Below are positions 17,385 to 28,133 of a stretch of DNA of 64,000 nucleotides, in pieces. Source of the DNA: Candidatus Limisoma faecipullorum (lineage in GTDB: Bacteria; Bacteroidota; Bacteroidia; Bacteroidales; Muribaculaceae); NCBI GenBank assembly GCA_017694955.1, contig JADIMC010000010.1:1-64000 (forward strand), read 5' to 3'. The position numbers were made by a program, and so were the translations under genes. Position 1 is the first letter of the stretch. Each line of letters starts with the position of its first letter. Under the pieces are notes generated by a model that searched no databases, had not been told where the DNA came from, and saw only the letters and a list, made by a program, of their open reading frames with translations.

Positions 17385-19460
17385 ATGAAAAGGCTTCCGG
17401 TAGCCATTTTAATATTCGCCTCATTGTGGACGGGGTGCGGGCGGAATACGAAAACCGATGTGTGGCGGGTTTTCGATGAATGTACGGCTCTTTATAATTT
17501 GTCCGACACCAGTGGTGCGTGGGCAGATGCGCTGGAACGGGCGGAAAAGCTTGCCTATGAGAGCGGCGACAGTGCTGTATGGGGTGAGTTATATTATCAG
17601 AAAGCGTGTTACGACATATCGTGTGGCACTGGCGACAGTGTCGGTGCATTTCTCGAAAAGTCGATTGAATGTTACGGTAATTCCGACGATGACGACGGCA
17701 AGGCAAAAGCCGGCTTTACCTATGCGCAGTATCTGAATATGTTCAGCCGTTATGATGACTCTGAGAAAATCCTTCAGACGGCTCTTGCCCACGCCTCCGG
17801 CAACGACAGTCTCCGTGCGCTTATCAGCGCGGAGCTGATGTTTCTGAGAATATCCAACGGGGATATGAGAGGTGCTGTTGATTACAGCAACTCCGTATTG
17901 CCGCTGTTGCTGCAGTCGGGCGACAGCAGCAGCTATATCGTGGCTTGCGGCAATGCCGGGGTGGCATACCGCCGTTTGGGAATGAACGATTCGGCTATGC
18001 TTGTGTATCAGAAGGGGCTTGACGTGGCTATGAAGTTCCGCGACTATGAGTCAACAGCATTTTTGCTCAACAATCTTTCCGTGCTCTATTGCGAGCAGGA
18101 ACGGTATGGCGAAAGCCTGCAATATGCGCGGAAGGCGGCAGCTTATGCCGAGGATGCCGGAGCCGAAATAGAATATTTGTCAGCTCTTGCCAACGAGGGC
18201 ATATCCTATATCAAGATTGGCGACAACAGGAAAGCCGTGGCACTGTTGCGTGATGTGTACGCCCGTGGAGAGTCGATCAATTATTATCCTGCGCAATTGA
18301 AGACAATCAACCATCTTCTTGCCGCCTATATGCAACTCGGTCAATATGATTCCGCCGCCATTTATATAAGGAAGGGCGAAGATATGGCAAGCAAGCTGCC
18401 TGTCGGCAATAACGGGTCTGCCGGAATCCTTGAAGCGAAAGCTAATTTGCAGGAGGCTACGGGCGATTATCGAGGTGCGTTGGCTACAATTGCCCGGCTG
18501 GAAGCCCTTGCCGATTCCAACATAGTGCTTCCCGCCTACAAGCTCAATGCTTTGAAATCGCACTGTTATGCCGGACTGGGCGACTATCGTACCGCCTATC
18601 GTATGGCCTCGGATGCGCATGAAGGGCTGGATTCGGTAAGGAGTGTGGAAGCGGAGCGCAAACTGTCGGAATATACGGCACGTTTCCGTACACAGGAGAA
18701 GGAATTGGAGATAAGCCGTCTGACGGAAAGCAATTTGCGCCAGGAATCGAGGATAATGAAGCTTACGGCTTCAATCGTGGCGATTCTGGCTGTGGTTGCC
18801 GTTGGGCTGGTATGGCTGGTTTCGCGCCGCCGTTCCAACCGGCAGCGCACAGAAATCATGCTCGCGCGGAAATATATCGACGGTTTGGAAAGTGAGCGTT
18901 CACGTTTTGCCCGTGAGCTTCACGACGGTGTGTGCAACGATCTTCTGGCCATAGGTATGGAGATGAAATCGGGCAATGCCGATGCCGGCAGTGCAATCCG
19001 CAATGTGGAGAAGATTCGCGGAGATTTGCGCCGCATCTCCCACGAGATGATGCCGCCGTCGTTCCAGCATGCCGGTATTGACGAGATATTGTCGGATTAT
19101 ATGAGCCATTTGCCTGACAGCGGCATACGGTTCAGCTATTCGTCGGAGGGAAGCGATTGGCAGGCAGTCCCTTCGAATGTGGCTTATGAACTTTATCGCA
19201 TAACTCAGGAGGCGGTATCCAACACCATGCGTCATTCCGGAGCTACGGAAGCGTATGTGAGGCTTGCGATGGACCGTAGAGGGATTCTTACACTTGACAT
19301 TGGTGACAACGGTCATAATTCCGGGGAGTCAGCGGGGGTTGGAATGCGCACGATACGCGACCGTGCGGCAAGCATTGGCGGTGAAATCGCATATGAAGGC
19401 GATGAAAGAGGTACGGAATTGAAAATCACACTTAAAATAGATATTGATGCATGCAAATAA
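17385..19460 (+). CDS. TPR-containing sensor histidine kinase (HisKA_3/NarL type)
   Basis: A 691-residue kinase. An N-terminal lipoprotein-like signal (ILIFASLWTGCG) is followed by a periplasmic sensor of about ten tetratricopeptide repeats (about 30-420), one membrane helix (about 460-480, IVAILAVVAVGLVWLV), a dimerisation domain with phosphoacceptor His513 in RELHDGVCNDLLAIG, and a HATPase_c domain with the N box (YRITQEAVSNTMRHSG) and G boxes (LDIGDNGHNS, GVGMRTIRDRAASIGG). It should phosphorylate the LuxR-type regulator whose gene overlaps its 3' end by 14 bases. The signal sensed by the repeats is unknown; a target operon is not evident nearby. Confidence 0.93.
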   Translation: MKRLPVAILIFASLWTGCGRNTKTDVWRVFDECTALYNLSDTSGAWADALERAEKLAYESGDSAVWGELYYQKACYDISCGTGDSVGAFLEKSIECYGNSDDDDGKAKAGFTYAQYLNMFSRYDDSEKILQTALAHASGNDSLRALISAELMFLRISNGDMRGAVDYSNSVLPLLLQSGDSSSYIVACGNAGVAYRRLGMNDSAMLVYQKGLDVAMKFRDYESTAFLLNNLSVLYCEQERYGESLQYARKAAAYAEDAGAEIEYLSALANEGISYIKIGDNRKAVALLRDVYARGESINYYPAQLKTINHLLAAYMQLGQYDSAAIYIRKGEDMASKLPVGNNGSAGILEAKANLQEATGDYRGALATIARLEALADSNIVLPAYKLNALKSHCYAGLGDYRTAYRMASDAHEGLDSVRSVEAERKLSEYTARFRTQEKELEISRLTESNLRQESRIMKLTASIVAILAVVAVGLVWLVSRRRSNRQRTEIMLARKYIDGLESERSRFARELHDGVCNDLLAIGMEMKSGNADAGSAIRNVEKIRGDLRRISHEMMPPSFQHAGIDEILSDYMSHLPDSGIRFSYSSEGSDWQAVPSNVAYELYRITQEAVSNTMRHSGATEAYVRLAMDRRGILTLDIGDNGHNSGESAGVGMRTIRDRAASIGGEIAYEGDERGTELKITLKIDIDACK

Positions 19461-20076
19461 AAAGGTGAATGTGCTTGTGGTTGACGACCATCGGATTGTG
19501 GCGCACGGGTTACAGTCGCTCCTTGGCAATCTGAGTTATGTGAAAGGCATCGACACGGTGGGTACTGCCGGCGATGCGCTGCAGGCTGCCCGGAAAAAGA
19601 AGTATGGCGTGTACATACTTGATGTGGAGCTGCCTGACATGCCAGGTGTCGTGCTTATGAAAAAGCTGCGTGAGCTTTCGCCGCTGTCGGCATTTGTCTT
19701 CCATACGATGCATGAGGAAGTATGGACAGTCAAGGCGATGATGATTGCGGGGGCTGACGCGATTGTCCTCAAATCGGACGATTTGAGCGATTTGACGGCT
19801 GCAATAGGCGAGGTTCTTGCCGGGAGAAGCTATTACAGTCAGCGTTTTGATGAGTATTGCCGGCGCTACGAGCAGGAGCAGATGCCCACGCAGCAGGAGC
19901 TCGAAATACTGAAGGCAATAGCCGTCGGCGAGAGTACGAATGATATAGCAAAGCGTATGTGCATATCATCGAATACGATAGAATACCATCGCAAACGGTT
20001 GTTCCGCAAGCTCGGGGCATCGAATATGGCGGATATGGTGGCGCGTGCCATCCGCAGCGGTCTGCTGGTGATTTAA
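19447..20076 (+). CDS. LuxR/NarL-family response regulator
   Basis: A 209-residue regulator with an N-terminal receiver domain (VNVLVVDDHRIVAHG; phosphoacceptor Asp59 in YILDVELPDMPG; KSDD near 110) and a C-terminal LuxR helix-turn-helix (about 145-205, ILKAIAVGESTNDIAKRM and SSNTIEYHRKRLFRKLGA). The gene starts inside the end of the kinase gene, the arrangement of a cognate two-component pair. I chose the ATG at 19447; an in-frame TTG lies one codon earlier. Confidence 0.95.
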   Translation: MHANKKVNVLVVDDHRIVAHGLQSLLGNLSYVKGIDTVGTAGDALQAARKKKYGVYILDVELPDMPGVVLMKKLRELSPLSAFVFHTMHEEVWTVKAMMIAGADAIVLKSDDLSDLTAAIGEVLAGRSYYSQRFDEYCRRYEQEQMPTQQELEILKAIAVGESTNDIAKRMCISSNTIEYHRKRLFRKLGASNMADMVARAIRSGLLVI

Positions 20077-20100
20077 GAAAAGCAGGTATGTAAATAAGCA

Positions 20101-20135
20101 AGCAGGGAAGCGCACTATGCGCTTCCCTGCTTTTA
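20101..20135. terminator. Bidirectional rho-independent terminator
   Basis: Perfect 13-bp stem AGCAGGGAAGCGC (20101-20113) with its complement at 20119-20131, loop of 5, then TTTTA. It separates the response regulator from the convergent yidC. Confidence 0.92.
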
Positions 20136-20162
20136 TTATGGCTATTTGGAAAAATTTTTCTT

Positions 20163-22271
20163 CTATTTGCCGCCTTTGCGCTTTTGCTGTTCGCGGAGCA
20201 TTGCCTGTTGCTGGCGTTGTGCCTCTTCAAGGCGCGCCATGAATCCGCTTTTCTTTTTCGGCTTCTTGGCGTTTTCAGCCATCTTTGCGCGTACTTTCTC
20301 TTCTTTGATGAAGAAGCGGAACGCATAAGTCTGCACGATTGTAATCAGCAATGACAGGAAGTAGTAGTAGCTCAGTCCGGCCGAATAGTTGTTGAAGAAC
20401 ACAAGGAACATTACCGGCATCAGGTACATCATCCATTTCATTCCCGGCATAGAGTTGTTTGACGGGTTTGCTTTCATGTTGATGTATGTGTAGATGATGT
20501 TCACGGCTGTCATCAACAGGCAGAACAGGCTCAAATGGTTGCCGAAGAACGTAGAGACGAGAGGAATATGGGCATCCCACGATAATATCACGTCGGGAGC
20601 AGAGAGGTCGTCTGCCCAAAGGAACGGTTCTCCGCGCAGCTCGATGCACGACGGGAAGAACGAGAACATCGCGATGAGGATAGGCATCTGCAACAGCAAC
20701 GGCAGACAGCCGCTCATCGGATTAGCTCCGGCACGGCTATAAAGCTCCATCGTCTTTTGCTGGCGTTTCAGCGCGTTTTCCTGTCCGGGATATTTGTCGT
20801 TGATTTCCTTGATGTCGGGTGCGAGCACACGCATTTTAGCCTGCGACGAATAGCTCTTCCACGTGAGAGGGAACAATACGAGCTTTATCAATATCGTTAG
20901 CAACAATATGATTATGCCATAGTTCAAGTCGAGCGAGCCGAGGAAATTGAATACCGGTATGATGATGCCAGTGTTAATCCATCTGAACATTTTCCATCCC
21001 AGCGGTATCACTTCCGTGAGTTTCAGGTCCTCTTCCGGCGAGATGAGCTCGTCGTAGGAGCGGAGCAGACGGTAGTCGTTAGGACCGAAGAAGAAATGGA
21101 ATGCCACAGGGGCAGGGTTTGTGGAGCTGTACTCAAATGATGATTCTGCCCATAAATCTTTCATGAAGTCTTTATGGTATGGCGAATCGTCATCGATAAC
21201 TTCACTTCTCAGGTTGTTAGTGCCGAGGAAATATTTGTCGGCTATAAGTATGCATGAGAAGAACTGGTCCTTGAATCCGATCCATTTCAGCCTGTCGGAT
21301 ATCGATTCTTTATCGCTGCCGGTCTCGCTCAGGTTGTCAACATCGCCGTTTTCGCCATAATATTTGTAGAATATGCCGCTGTTGCGCTCTTCAAACATTT
21401 CTCCCATTTCGTGGCGTGCAGCTTTCTGGTACCAGTGGAAATCGAGAGTGGCAATGTTGGTAGGAATCACAGTGTTCATGTTTTGCTGCACAACTTCCAT
21501 ACGTACAAGGTAGCTGTTGGCAGGAAGTGTGTAGCGTATGCCGAAATATACGCCTTTTCCGAACTCCAGTTTCATCAGCACGGTGGAGTCGTTTTCCTGA
21601 ACAGGCGTGAAAAAGAAGTCGTGGGTGTCGAAGCGTTGTGTGTCGGTGTTGAGCACGAACCCGTAAGCGTTATTGTCGTTTTCGAAAAGCACTGCCGGTA
21701 CGTGCTTGCCTTCGGAGTAGGTGGTGTATTCCTTCAGCTCCGCGCGTGCGATGCCACCGCCTTTTGTGGAGAGGTCAATGGCAAGCAAGTCGTTCTGCAG
21801 CTTCACTGTCGTGCTGTCGCCGTCGATAAATGCCACGAAGTTCGAATATTTTCCGATAGTGTCGATGGCCTTGCGCAAGTCTCTTATAGCCGCATTGTGA
21901 AGAAGCCGCAAGTCGGCTGTGGCGGGTTTCCGCAGCGAAGCAATCGAAAGCACGGTGTCGTTCATCTGCACTTCCCCGTCGAGCGATTCGCCGTCAACTG
22001 TCAGCTTTACGTTTTCGCTGGCGAGTGACGTTATCTGTTTCCCTTCAATGTCCTCAGCCTTGCCATATTGCCTTACAGCCGCCTTGATTGCTTCAGCCTC
22101 TTCCGCGCTGATGCTGTCGGTGATGGTGGCTGCGCCGGCATTGTCGTCTTTTGTGATGCTCTCGGTAGCTTGCTTTCCGGTCTGCTCTTCGGGGGTGGCC
22201 GGGTTCAGCCACATGAAACCGAAAATCACAAGACCCATCAGCAGCAATCCGATAAGGGTGTTTTTGTCCAT
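20163..22271 (-). CDS. yidC: Membrane protein insertase YidC
   Basis: A 702-residue inner-membrane insertase, long for the family because of an extended periplasmic part. N-terminal anchor TLIGLLLMGLVIFGFMWL (5-22) is followed by the P1 beta-sandwich domain (about 60-430) and the conserved 60kD_IMP core of about five helices (about 440-660): LNYGIIILLLTILIKLVLFPLTWKSYSSQAKM, GCLPLLLQMPILIAMFSFFP and the helices after it, shown here as two recognisable blocks. The tail is basic (KKPKKKSGFMA ... QQKRKGGK), as in YidC proteins that contact ribosomes. It follows pyrG by 31 bases on the same strand. Confidence 0.97.
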   Translation of the reverse strand: MDKNTLIGLLLMGLVIFGFMWLNPATPEEQTGKQATESITKDDNAGAATITDSISAEEAEAIKAAVRQYGKAEDIEGKQITSLASENVKLTVDGESLDGEVQMNDTVLSIASLRKPATADLRLLHNAAIRDLRKAIDTIGKYSNFVAFIDGDSTTVKLQNDLLAIDLSTKGGGIARAELKEYTTYSEGKHVPAVLFENDNNAYGFVLNTDTQRFDTHDFFFTPVQENDSTVLMKLEFGKGVYFGIRYTLPANSYLVRMEVVQQNMNTVIPTNIATLDFHWYQKAARHEMGEMFEERNSGIFYKYYGENGDVDNLSETGSDKESISDRLKWIGFKDQFFSCILIADKYFLGTNNLRSEVIDDDSPYHKDFMKDLWAESSFEYSSTNPAPVAFHFFFGPNDYRLLRSYDELISPEEDLKLTEVIPLGWKMFRWINTGIIIPVFNFLGSLDLNYGIIILLLTILIKLVLFPLTWKSYSSQAKMRVLAPDIKEINDKYPGQENALKRQQKTMELYSRAGANPMSGCLPLLLQMPILIAMFSFFPSCIELRGEPFLWADDLSAPDVILSWDAHIPLVSTFFGNHLSLFCLLMTAVNIIYTYINMKANPSNNSMPGMKWMMYLMPVMFLVFFNNYSAGLSYYYFLSLLITIVQTYAFRFFIKEEKVRAKMAENAKKPKKKSGFMARLEEAQRQQQAMLREQQKRKGGK

Positions 22272-22302
22272 TAACTATAAATAAAAGGTTTGGTTACTAT
22301 AC

Positions 22303-23913
<1,611 letters not shown>

Positions 23914-23937
23914 TTACTAATTTTTAAATATTTTCTG

Positions 23938-23968
23938 CAAAGATAGTGCAAATCGAGTGCAAAACAAA
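23938..23968 (-). promoter_or_regulatory. Promoter of pyrG-yidC
   Basis: Minus strand TTTG (23968-23965), 19 bases, then TATCTTTG (23945-23938), 28 bases before the pyrG ATG. GTGCAAA occurs twice (23946-23952 and 23957-23963) between or beside the boxes and may be coincidental. Confidence 0.8.
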
Positions 23969-24060
23969 ACAAGCTTGCTTGAATTTGTTTGGCCGAGATG
24001 CAGCTTGTCTTGTCCGGAAATAGAGTGGGAGCCGGAAAATATGCTGACTGGATACGATGA

Positions 24061-24651
24061 TTAATATTTGCCGGAGCGTATGCGGTAGAGGGTCTCTTTC
24101 GTGACGTTGAGATACGAGGCGAGCTGTGTTACCGATACTGTTTCAAGAATGCGCGGGTATTTCTCTATCGCCCATTTGTATCGGTCGCGTGCGTCCATAC
24201 GCATCATCATTACATAGTTTTCCATCTCGCTGATGTGGTGTATCATGACAATGTTGAGGAATTGCCAGAATTTCACACTGCTCAGCAGCGGATAGTTCTT
24301 GCGGTCTTCTTGCGACGGTACGCAGCAAACTTTCGTGTCCTCGAGGAATTGTATGAAAATGTCGCGGTCGCGTATTATTACGGAGTATGGCAGTACGATG
24401 AACTGGTTGTCGAAAGAGAAAGCGTAATTTCGTTCTTTCCCGTTTTCTATGTAGTACACCCGTGCCGTACCTTTCACGATATAATATCGTTTGTAGAGCA
24501 CTCCGGCTCGGCTGTCGATGGTATGCCCCTTTTTGAAGGTCTTGAAGGTCAGAGATTTCCGCAGCCTTTCTTCTTCTTCCGGCGTGAAGCCGAATGCGCG
24601 TAGCTCGTCGAGGAATTTCAATGGCGGCAGGCTTGTACTTTCAGCATTCAT
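24061..24651 (-). CDS. Crp/Fnr-family transcriptional regulator
   Basis: A 196-residue regulator with an N-terminal cyclic-nucleotide-binding-type beta roll (about 20-120, YYIVKGTARVYYIENGKER and SFDNQFIVLPYSV) and a C-terminal winged helix ending VTQLASYLNVTKETLYRIRSGKY. No Fnr-type iron-sulfur cysteines are seen, so a small ligand or redox effect is open. I start it at the ATG that overlaps the ispH stop (ATGA); a longer in-frame start 24 codons upstream would lie inside ispH. It is the last gene of porQ-cmk-ispH-crp. Confidence 0.87.
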   Translation of the reverse strand: MNAESTSLPPLKFLDELRAFGFTPEEEERLRKSLTFKTFKKGHTIDSRAGVLYKRYYIVKGTARVYYIENGKERNYAFSFDNQFIVLPYSVIIRDRDIFIQFLEDTKVCCVPSQEDRKNYPLLSSVKFWQFLNIVMIHHISEMENYVMMMRMDARDRYKWAIEKYPRILETVSVTQLASYLNVTKETLYRIRSGKY

Positions 24652-25508
24652 TGTCCGAGCATTTGTTCGATTCTGCGTTTTACGTTTGTCATAAGCCATC
24701 GCGGTGTGGATGTGGCTCCGCATATGCCTATGGTGTTAACTCCGTCGAGCCATTCTTCCTTTATGTCGTCCTCTGAATATATGAGCTTCGCGTTGGGGTT
24801 GGCATCGATGCATTCGTCGAAAAGTATTTTTCCGTTGCTGCTTTTCTTTCCGCTCACGAAGAGCACCAATTCGTGCGATGCGGCGAATTTCCGTATCCTC
24901 GGCATCCGGTTTGCCACTTGGCGGCATATCGTGTCGTGGCATTCGAATATCCCCGCCGGGTTGTGACGGCGTATCTCGTCCTCTATGGAGTTAAGCCCCT
25001 CGCGCGATTTCGTGGTCTGTGAATAAAGCACGATGTCTTTCGTGAAGTCGATTTTGCTGACATCGTCGGCCGTTTCCACAACTATCGCCTTGCCGTCGGT
25101 CTGCCCGACAAGCCCGTTGACTTCCGCATGCCCGTTTTTGCCATAAATCACGATCTGGGGATGGTTTTCGGAGTCGTACGACTTTTTTATGCGTTGTTGC
25201 AGCTTAAGCACTACAGGACATGTGGCATCTATGATTTCTATTCCGTTCTTGTGGGCGATATGGTACGTTTCAGGCGGCTCGCCGTGCGCGCGGAGCAGCA
25301 CCTTCACGTTGTGGAGGCGGTGCAGGTCGTCGTGGGTGATGGTTACAAGTCCTTTGTGCTTCAATCGGTCAACTTCGTTGGAATTGTGCACGATATCGCC
25401 GAGGCAGTAGAGCTTTCCGCCTTTGTCGAGCTCCTCCTCCGCTTTTCTGATGGCTGTGACCACACCTGGGCAGAAGCCTGAGTCCTTGTCGATTTCTACA
25501 GTTGCCAC
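24648..25508 (-). CDS. ispH: 4-hydroxy-3-methylbut-2-enyl diphosphate reductase
   Basis: A 286-residue iron-sulfur enzyme for the last step of the MEP isoprenoid pathway, giving IPP and DMAPP. The three cluster-binding cysteines are in GFCPGVV (Cys13), DATCPVV and ICGATSTPRW; the proton-donor Glu motif is near VNGLVGQT. The start is GTG, sharing one base with the cmk stop (TAGTG). The gene sits between cmk and the Crp-type regulator; ispH following cmk is common in this phylum. Its product feeds the prenyl synthase at 53.3 kb. Confidence 0.97.
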   Translation of the reverse strand: MATVEIDKDSGFCPGVVTAIRKAEEELDKGGKLYCLGDIVHNSNEVDRLKHKGLVTITHDDLHRLHNVKVLLRAHGEPPETYHIAHKNGIEIIDATCPVVLKLQQRIKKSYDSENHPQIVIYGKNGHAEVNGLVGQTDGKAIVVETADDVSKIDFTKDIVLYSQTTKSREGLNSIEDEIRRHNPAGIFECHDTICRQVANRMPRIRKFAASHELVLFVSGKKSSNGKILFDECIDANPNAKLIYSEDDIKEEWLDGVNTIGICGATSTPRWLMTNVKRRIEQMLGQ

Positions 25509-26215
25509 TATTTTCTGAGTTTATTGATTATGGATTCGTACAGGTTCAAAAGCCATTCGTCCTGCTCTCCGATTGTCATATTTGAATTGTCGAGCTCGAT
25601 GGCATCGTCGGCTTTCCTCAACGGGTTTTCTTCACGGTGGCTGTCGATGTAGTCGCGTTCGCACACGTTCTTATAAACATCCTCGTAAGTTACGGATGTG
25701 TCGCCCTTTGCCTGCAATTCGTCATAGCGGCGGCGCGCGCGTGTCTCGGGGGAAGCGTTGACATACACTTTCATTTCCGCATCAGGAAATACTACGGTTC
25801 CGATGTCCCTGCCATCCATCACTATCCCTTTGCCTTTGCCCATTTCTTGCTGTTGCTTGACGAGCGCACGGCGTACGAACGGCACGGCTGCCACGATGCT
25901 CACTTTCGAAGACACTGGCATCAGGCGTATTTCTTTTTCCACATTCTTCCCGTTGAGGTAAGTCTCGCTTTTGCCTTCGCTGTTTACTCGGAATGTTATG
26001 TGGATGCGGTCCATCTGCCGTTCCAGCTCTGAGGTGTCAAGGTCTTGACCGTCGAACAGATTGTTTTCGATGCAGTAAAGCGTCACGGCACGATACATTG
26101 CCCCGGTGTCGATATATGCGTAGCCTATCTTCTTGGCGAGGCTTTTTGCCATGGTGCTTTTCCCTGACGATGAAAAGCCGTCGAAAGCAATTGTTATCAA
26201 TGGTTTATTTTCCAT
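25508..26215 (-). CDS. cmk: Cytidylate kinase
   Basis: A 235-residue (d)CMP kinase that phosphorylates CMP and dCMP with ATP. The P-loop is [19 protein letters not shown] near residues 11-29, the nucleotide contact [12 protein letters not shown] follows, and [20 protein letters not shown] and RARRRYDE (lid) are present. Length fits the family. It is translationally linked to ispH by a one-base overlap and lies 5 bases after porQ. Together with pyrG at 22-24 kb it serves the CTP pool. Confidence 0.97.
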   Translation of the reverse strand: MENKPLITIAFDGFSSSGKSTMAKSLAKKIGYAYIDTGAMYRAVTLYCIENNLFDGQDLDTSELERQMDRIHITFRVNSEGKSETYLNGKNVEKEIRLMPVSSKVSIVAAVPFVRRALVKQQQEMGKGKGIVMDGRDIGTVVFPDAEMKVYVNASPETRARRRYDELQAKGDTSVTYEDVYKNVCERDYIDSHREENPLRKADDAIELDNSNMTIGEQDEWLLNLYESIINKLRK

Positions 26216-26220
26216 ATAGA

Positions 26221-27249
26221 TTATCTTTTGAATTCATAAAGGTTGGTTGTGAGATTCACCATGAACGTCGTGCCGCCGATGTGCGGCTGTGCGAATGCCG
26301 CGCCGATGCGGAACTTGGATGTCTTTAATCCTGCTCCTGCCGAGAATCCGGACAGGAAGTTGCGGGAGAATGTGGTCATATCGGTTTTTGTCTTGTGGTT
26401 ATATCCTACTCCGATATAGAATTTGTCGGCAGGCGCGTATTCCACCGCGAATATCAGATGGCGGAACAGGTTGCTGGTGAATTTGTCTTTCAATACCAGC
26501 GGTGAATTAGGATCGTTGTCGTTCTCTTTGTCGTAATATGGCAGATGCCATTTGGTGAGATTGACGGCCGTGACCGACAGTCTGAATGGTCCTCCGTTGA
26601 GCGACTGCGTGTATCCGAGCTGTATGTCCCATGGCAAGCGGTCGTAGTGCTCGGCAAAACGTTTTACCTGTCCGCCGAGATTCTTAACCACGGCGGACAG
26701 CGACAGGTCCTTGCCTGGGTCGTAGTAGTTTATTCCGAGGTCGGCCGCGATGGCGAATGCTGAGTATTGCTCATAGCTTGAATAAATCATCTTCAAAGTG
26801 ATTCCTCCTCTTATGTAGCTGCTGAAATCGTGGGAATACGACCCGCTGAACACCATGTCGTGGGGGTTGAACGTGCCGAGTATCTCACCGGCTACATCGG
26901 TGTTTTTCATCTCCCCGTAGCCGAAGTACTGTATTCCTGCAGCCCATGCCGCATGCTCTCCGGCCTCTTTCCCGAATCTTACACCGGCATAGTTGCTCCC
27001 GCCAAGATAGCGCATATAGTTGAATCCGAGCTGCATGTCGATTTCTGGTCCCATAAGCGCCGGATTCTGTTCGTAAAGGAAGATGTCGTCGTCGATTATC
27101 GATATGTTGGTCCCGCCAAGTCCATAGGCATGCGCCGAAGTGGTTGTGTTCAGGAAATTATACGCTGTTCTCCCGTCCTGTGCGCAAATGGCGTGACTGG
27201 ACAATAGCGTGCAGAGTGTCGATATGTAGATTGTCAGCTTTCTTGTCAT
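26221..27249 (-). CDS. porQ: T9SS outer-membrane protein PorQ
   Basis: A 342-residue protein with signal peptide (ending HAICAQ) and an outer-membrane barrel of the PorV/FadL-like type. The start of the mature part, [22 protein letters not shown] and [15 protein letters not shown], is typical of PorQ, which works with PorU, PorV and PorZ in the T9SS attachment complex at the surface. Position just before cmk is the common arrangement in this phylum. I start at the second ATG, which gives a clean signal peptide; an upstream ATG 12 codons earlier is possible. It is remote from the core T9SS locus but functionally joined to it. Confidence 0.9.
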   Translation of the reverse strand: MTRKLTIYISTLCTLLSSHAICAQDGRTAYNFLNTTTSAHAYGLGGTNISIIDDDIFLYEQNPALMGPEIDMQLGFNYMRYLGGSNYAGVRFGKEAGEHAAWAAGIQYFGYGEMKNTDVAGEILGTFNPHDMVFSGSYSHDFSSYIRGGITLKMIYSSYEQYSAFAIAADLGINYYDPGKDLSLSAVVKNLGGQVKRFAEHYDRLPWDIQLGYTQSLNGGPFRLSVTAVNLTKWHLPYYDKENDNDPNSPLVLKDKFTSNLFRHLIFAVEYAPADKFYIGVGYNHKTKTDMTTFSRNFLSGFSAGAGLKTSKFRIGAAFAQPHIGGTTFMVNLTTNLYEFKR

Positions 27250-27330
27250 AACATAATTGCGCGACTTGCATAGTCCCGCTTTCATAAATAACGATTATGG
27301 GTTGATATTAGTATGTATGAGGTCAAAAAA

Positions 27331-27356
27331 GTGGAAAAGCCGCCTTTGTTTTCCAC
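27331..27356 (-). terminator. Terminator-like hairpin in the porQ leader
   Basis: GTGGAAAA (27331-27338) pairs with TTTTCCAC (27349-27356). Read on the minus strand the hairpin is followed by TTTTTTG. No minus-strand gene lies upstream that it could end, so it may act on a porQ transcript (attenuation) or be a DNA-level site. Confidence 0.4.
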
Positions 27357-27442
27357 AATTCTATTTATGCAAAAAAAAATAAAACAAATTCAATTAAGCA
27401 CAAATCAGTCCGTTTGCTATTGTTTAGGCTATTTGCAGCATA

Positions 27443-27450
27443 TATATTTG
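27443..27450 (+). promoter_or_regulatory. -7 box before the TonB-domain gene
   Basis: TATATTTG fits TAnnTTTG 19 bases before the ATG at 27470. A -33 box at the ideal spacing is not clear (TTTA at 27422-27425, spacing 17). Confidence 0.5.
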
Positions 27451-27469
27451 CATCTGAAGAGAGTGGAAG

Positions 27470-27913
27470 ATGACAAGAATCATACGAAATATTATTCTTG
27501 CGCCGCTGTTTGTGGCGCTTGCCATCCCGGCGGCATTGTCGCAGGTGACGCGTGTTACGATAGAAAGTACGCATTCGCAGCGCAATTGTTGTGTGAACGT
27601 ATATGAATACGATTATGTGGATGTGCCGCCGCAATTTCCGGGTGGCGACCGGGCTATGGTTAATTTCATCAACAAGACGCGTGTCTATCCGTATGAGGCA
27701 TACAAGAAGCACATACATGGCCGTGTGATGTGCAGTTTCATTGTCAATACCGACGGGTCGATATGCAATGTCTCGGTAGTGAAAGGGGCTAATCCGTTGC
27801 TTGATAAGGAAGCCGTGAGGATTATCAAGGAGATGCCTGCGTGGAAGGCGGGAAAGCTTGGAGGCGAGACGGTGCCTGTCAGATGCTTCTTGCCAATTCC
27901 TTTCAGATTATGA
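27470..27913 (+). CDS. Small secreted TonB C-terminal-domain protein
   Basis: A 147-residue protein with a signal peptide (about 1-24, ending ALSQ) and a TonB C-terminal domain (about 50-147): PPQFPGGDRAMVNFIN, GRVMCSFIVNTDGSI and VSVVKGANPLLDKEAVRIIKEMPAWK. It lacks the proline-rich linker and the permanent membrane anchor of a normal energy-transducing TonB, so it is probably a periplasmic domain protein with an unknown partner rather than an energy transducer. It stands alone with its own promoter and a terminator at 28033-28069. Confidence 0.85.
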   Translation: MTRIIRNIILAPLFVALAIPAALSQVTRVTIESTHSQRNCCVNVYEYDYVDVPPQFPGGDRAMVNFINKTRVYPYEAYKKHIHGRVMCSFIVNTDGSICNVSVVKGANPLLDKEAVRIIKEMPAWKAGKLGGETVPVRCFLPIPFRL

Positions 27914-28032
27914 TTATGTGTGTCTTTCCCACGGTTTCCGTTGGGGAATATGCGAAAGGATAAGCGCAGGACGGTTGGTTTGAATTGTTTTAATATTGCC
28001 TAATACAAATCTTTTTCATAATCTTATTTTAT

Positions 28033-28069
28033 AGTCTCCCCATCTGATGAAGACCCGGAGACTTTTTTT
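28033..28069 (+). terminator. Rho-independent terminator
   Basis: AGTCTCC (28033-28039) pairs with GGAGACT (28057-28063), followed by seven T; 120 bases after the TonB-domain gene. Confidence 0.75.
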
Positions 28070-28133
28070 GTGTTGTCGGGATTTGCGCAATATTTGAGCT
28101 TGGGAAGCGTTATATAATTCATAAGAATTTTGT

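Noticed and set aside
27470-27913. True TonB energy transducer
   Set aside because: It has a cleavable signal peptide and lacks the anchor and Pro-rich spacer, so the call was limited to a TonB C-terminal-domain protein.
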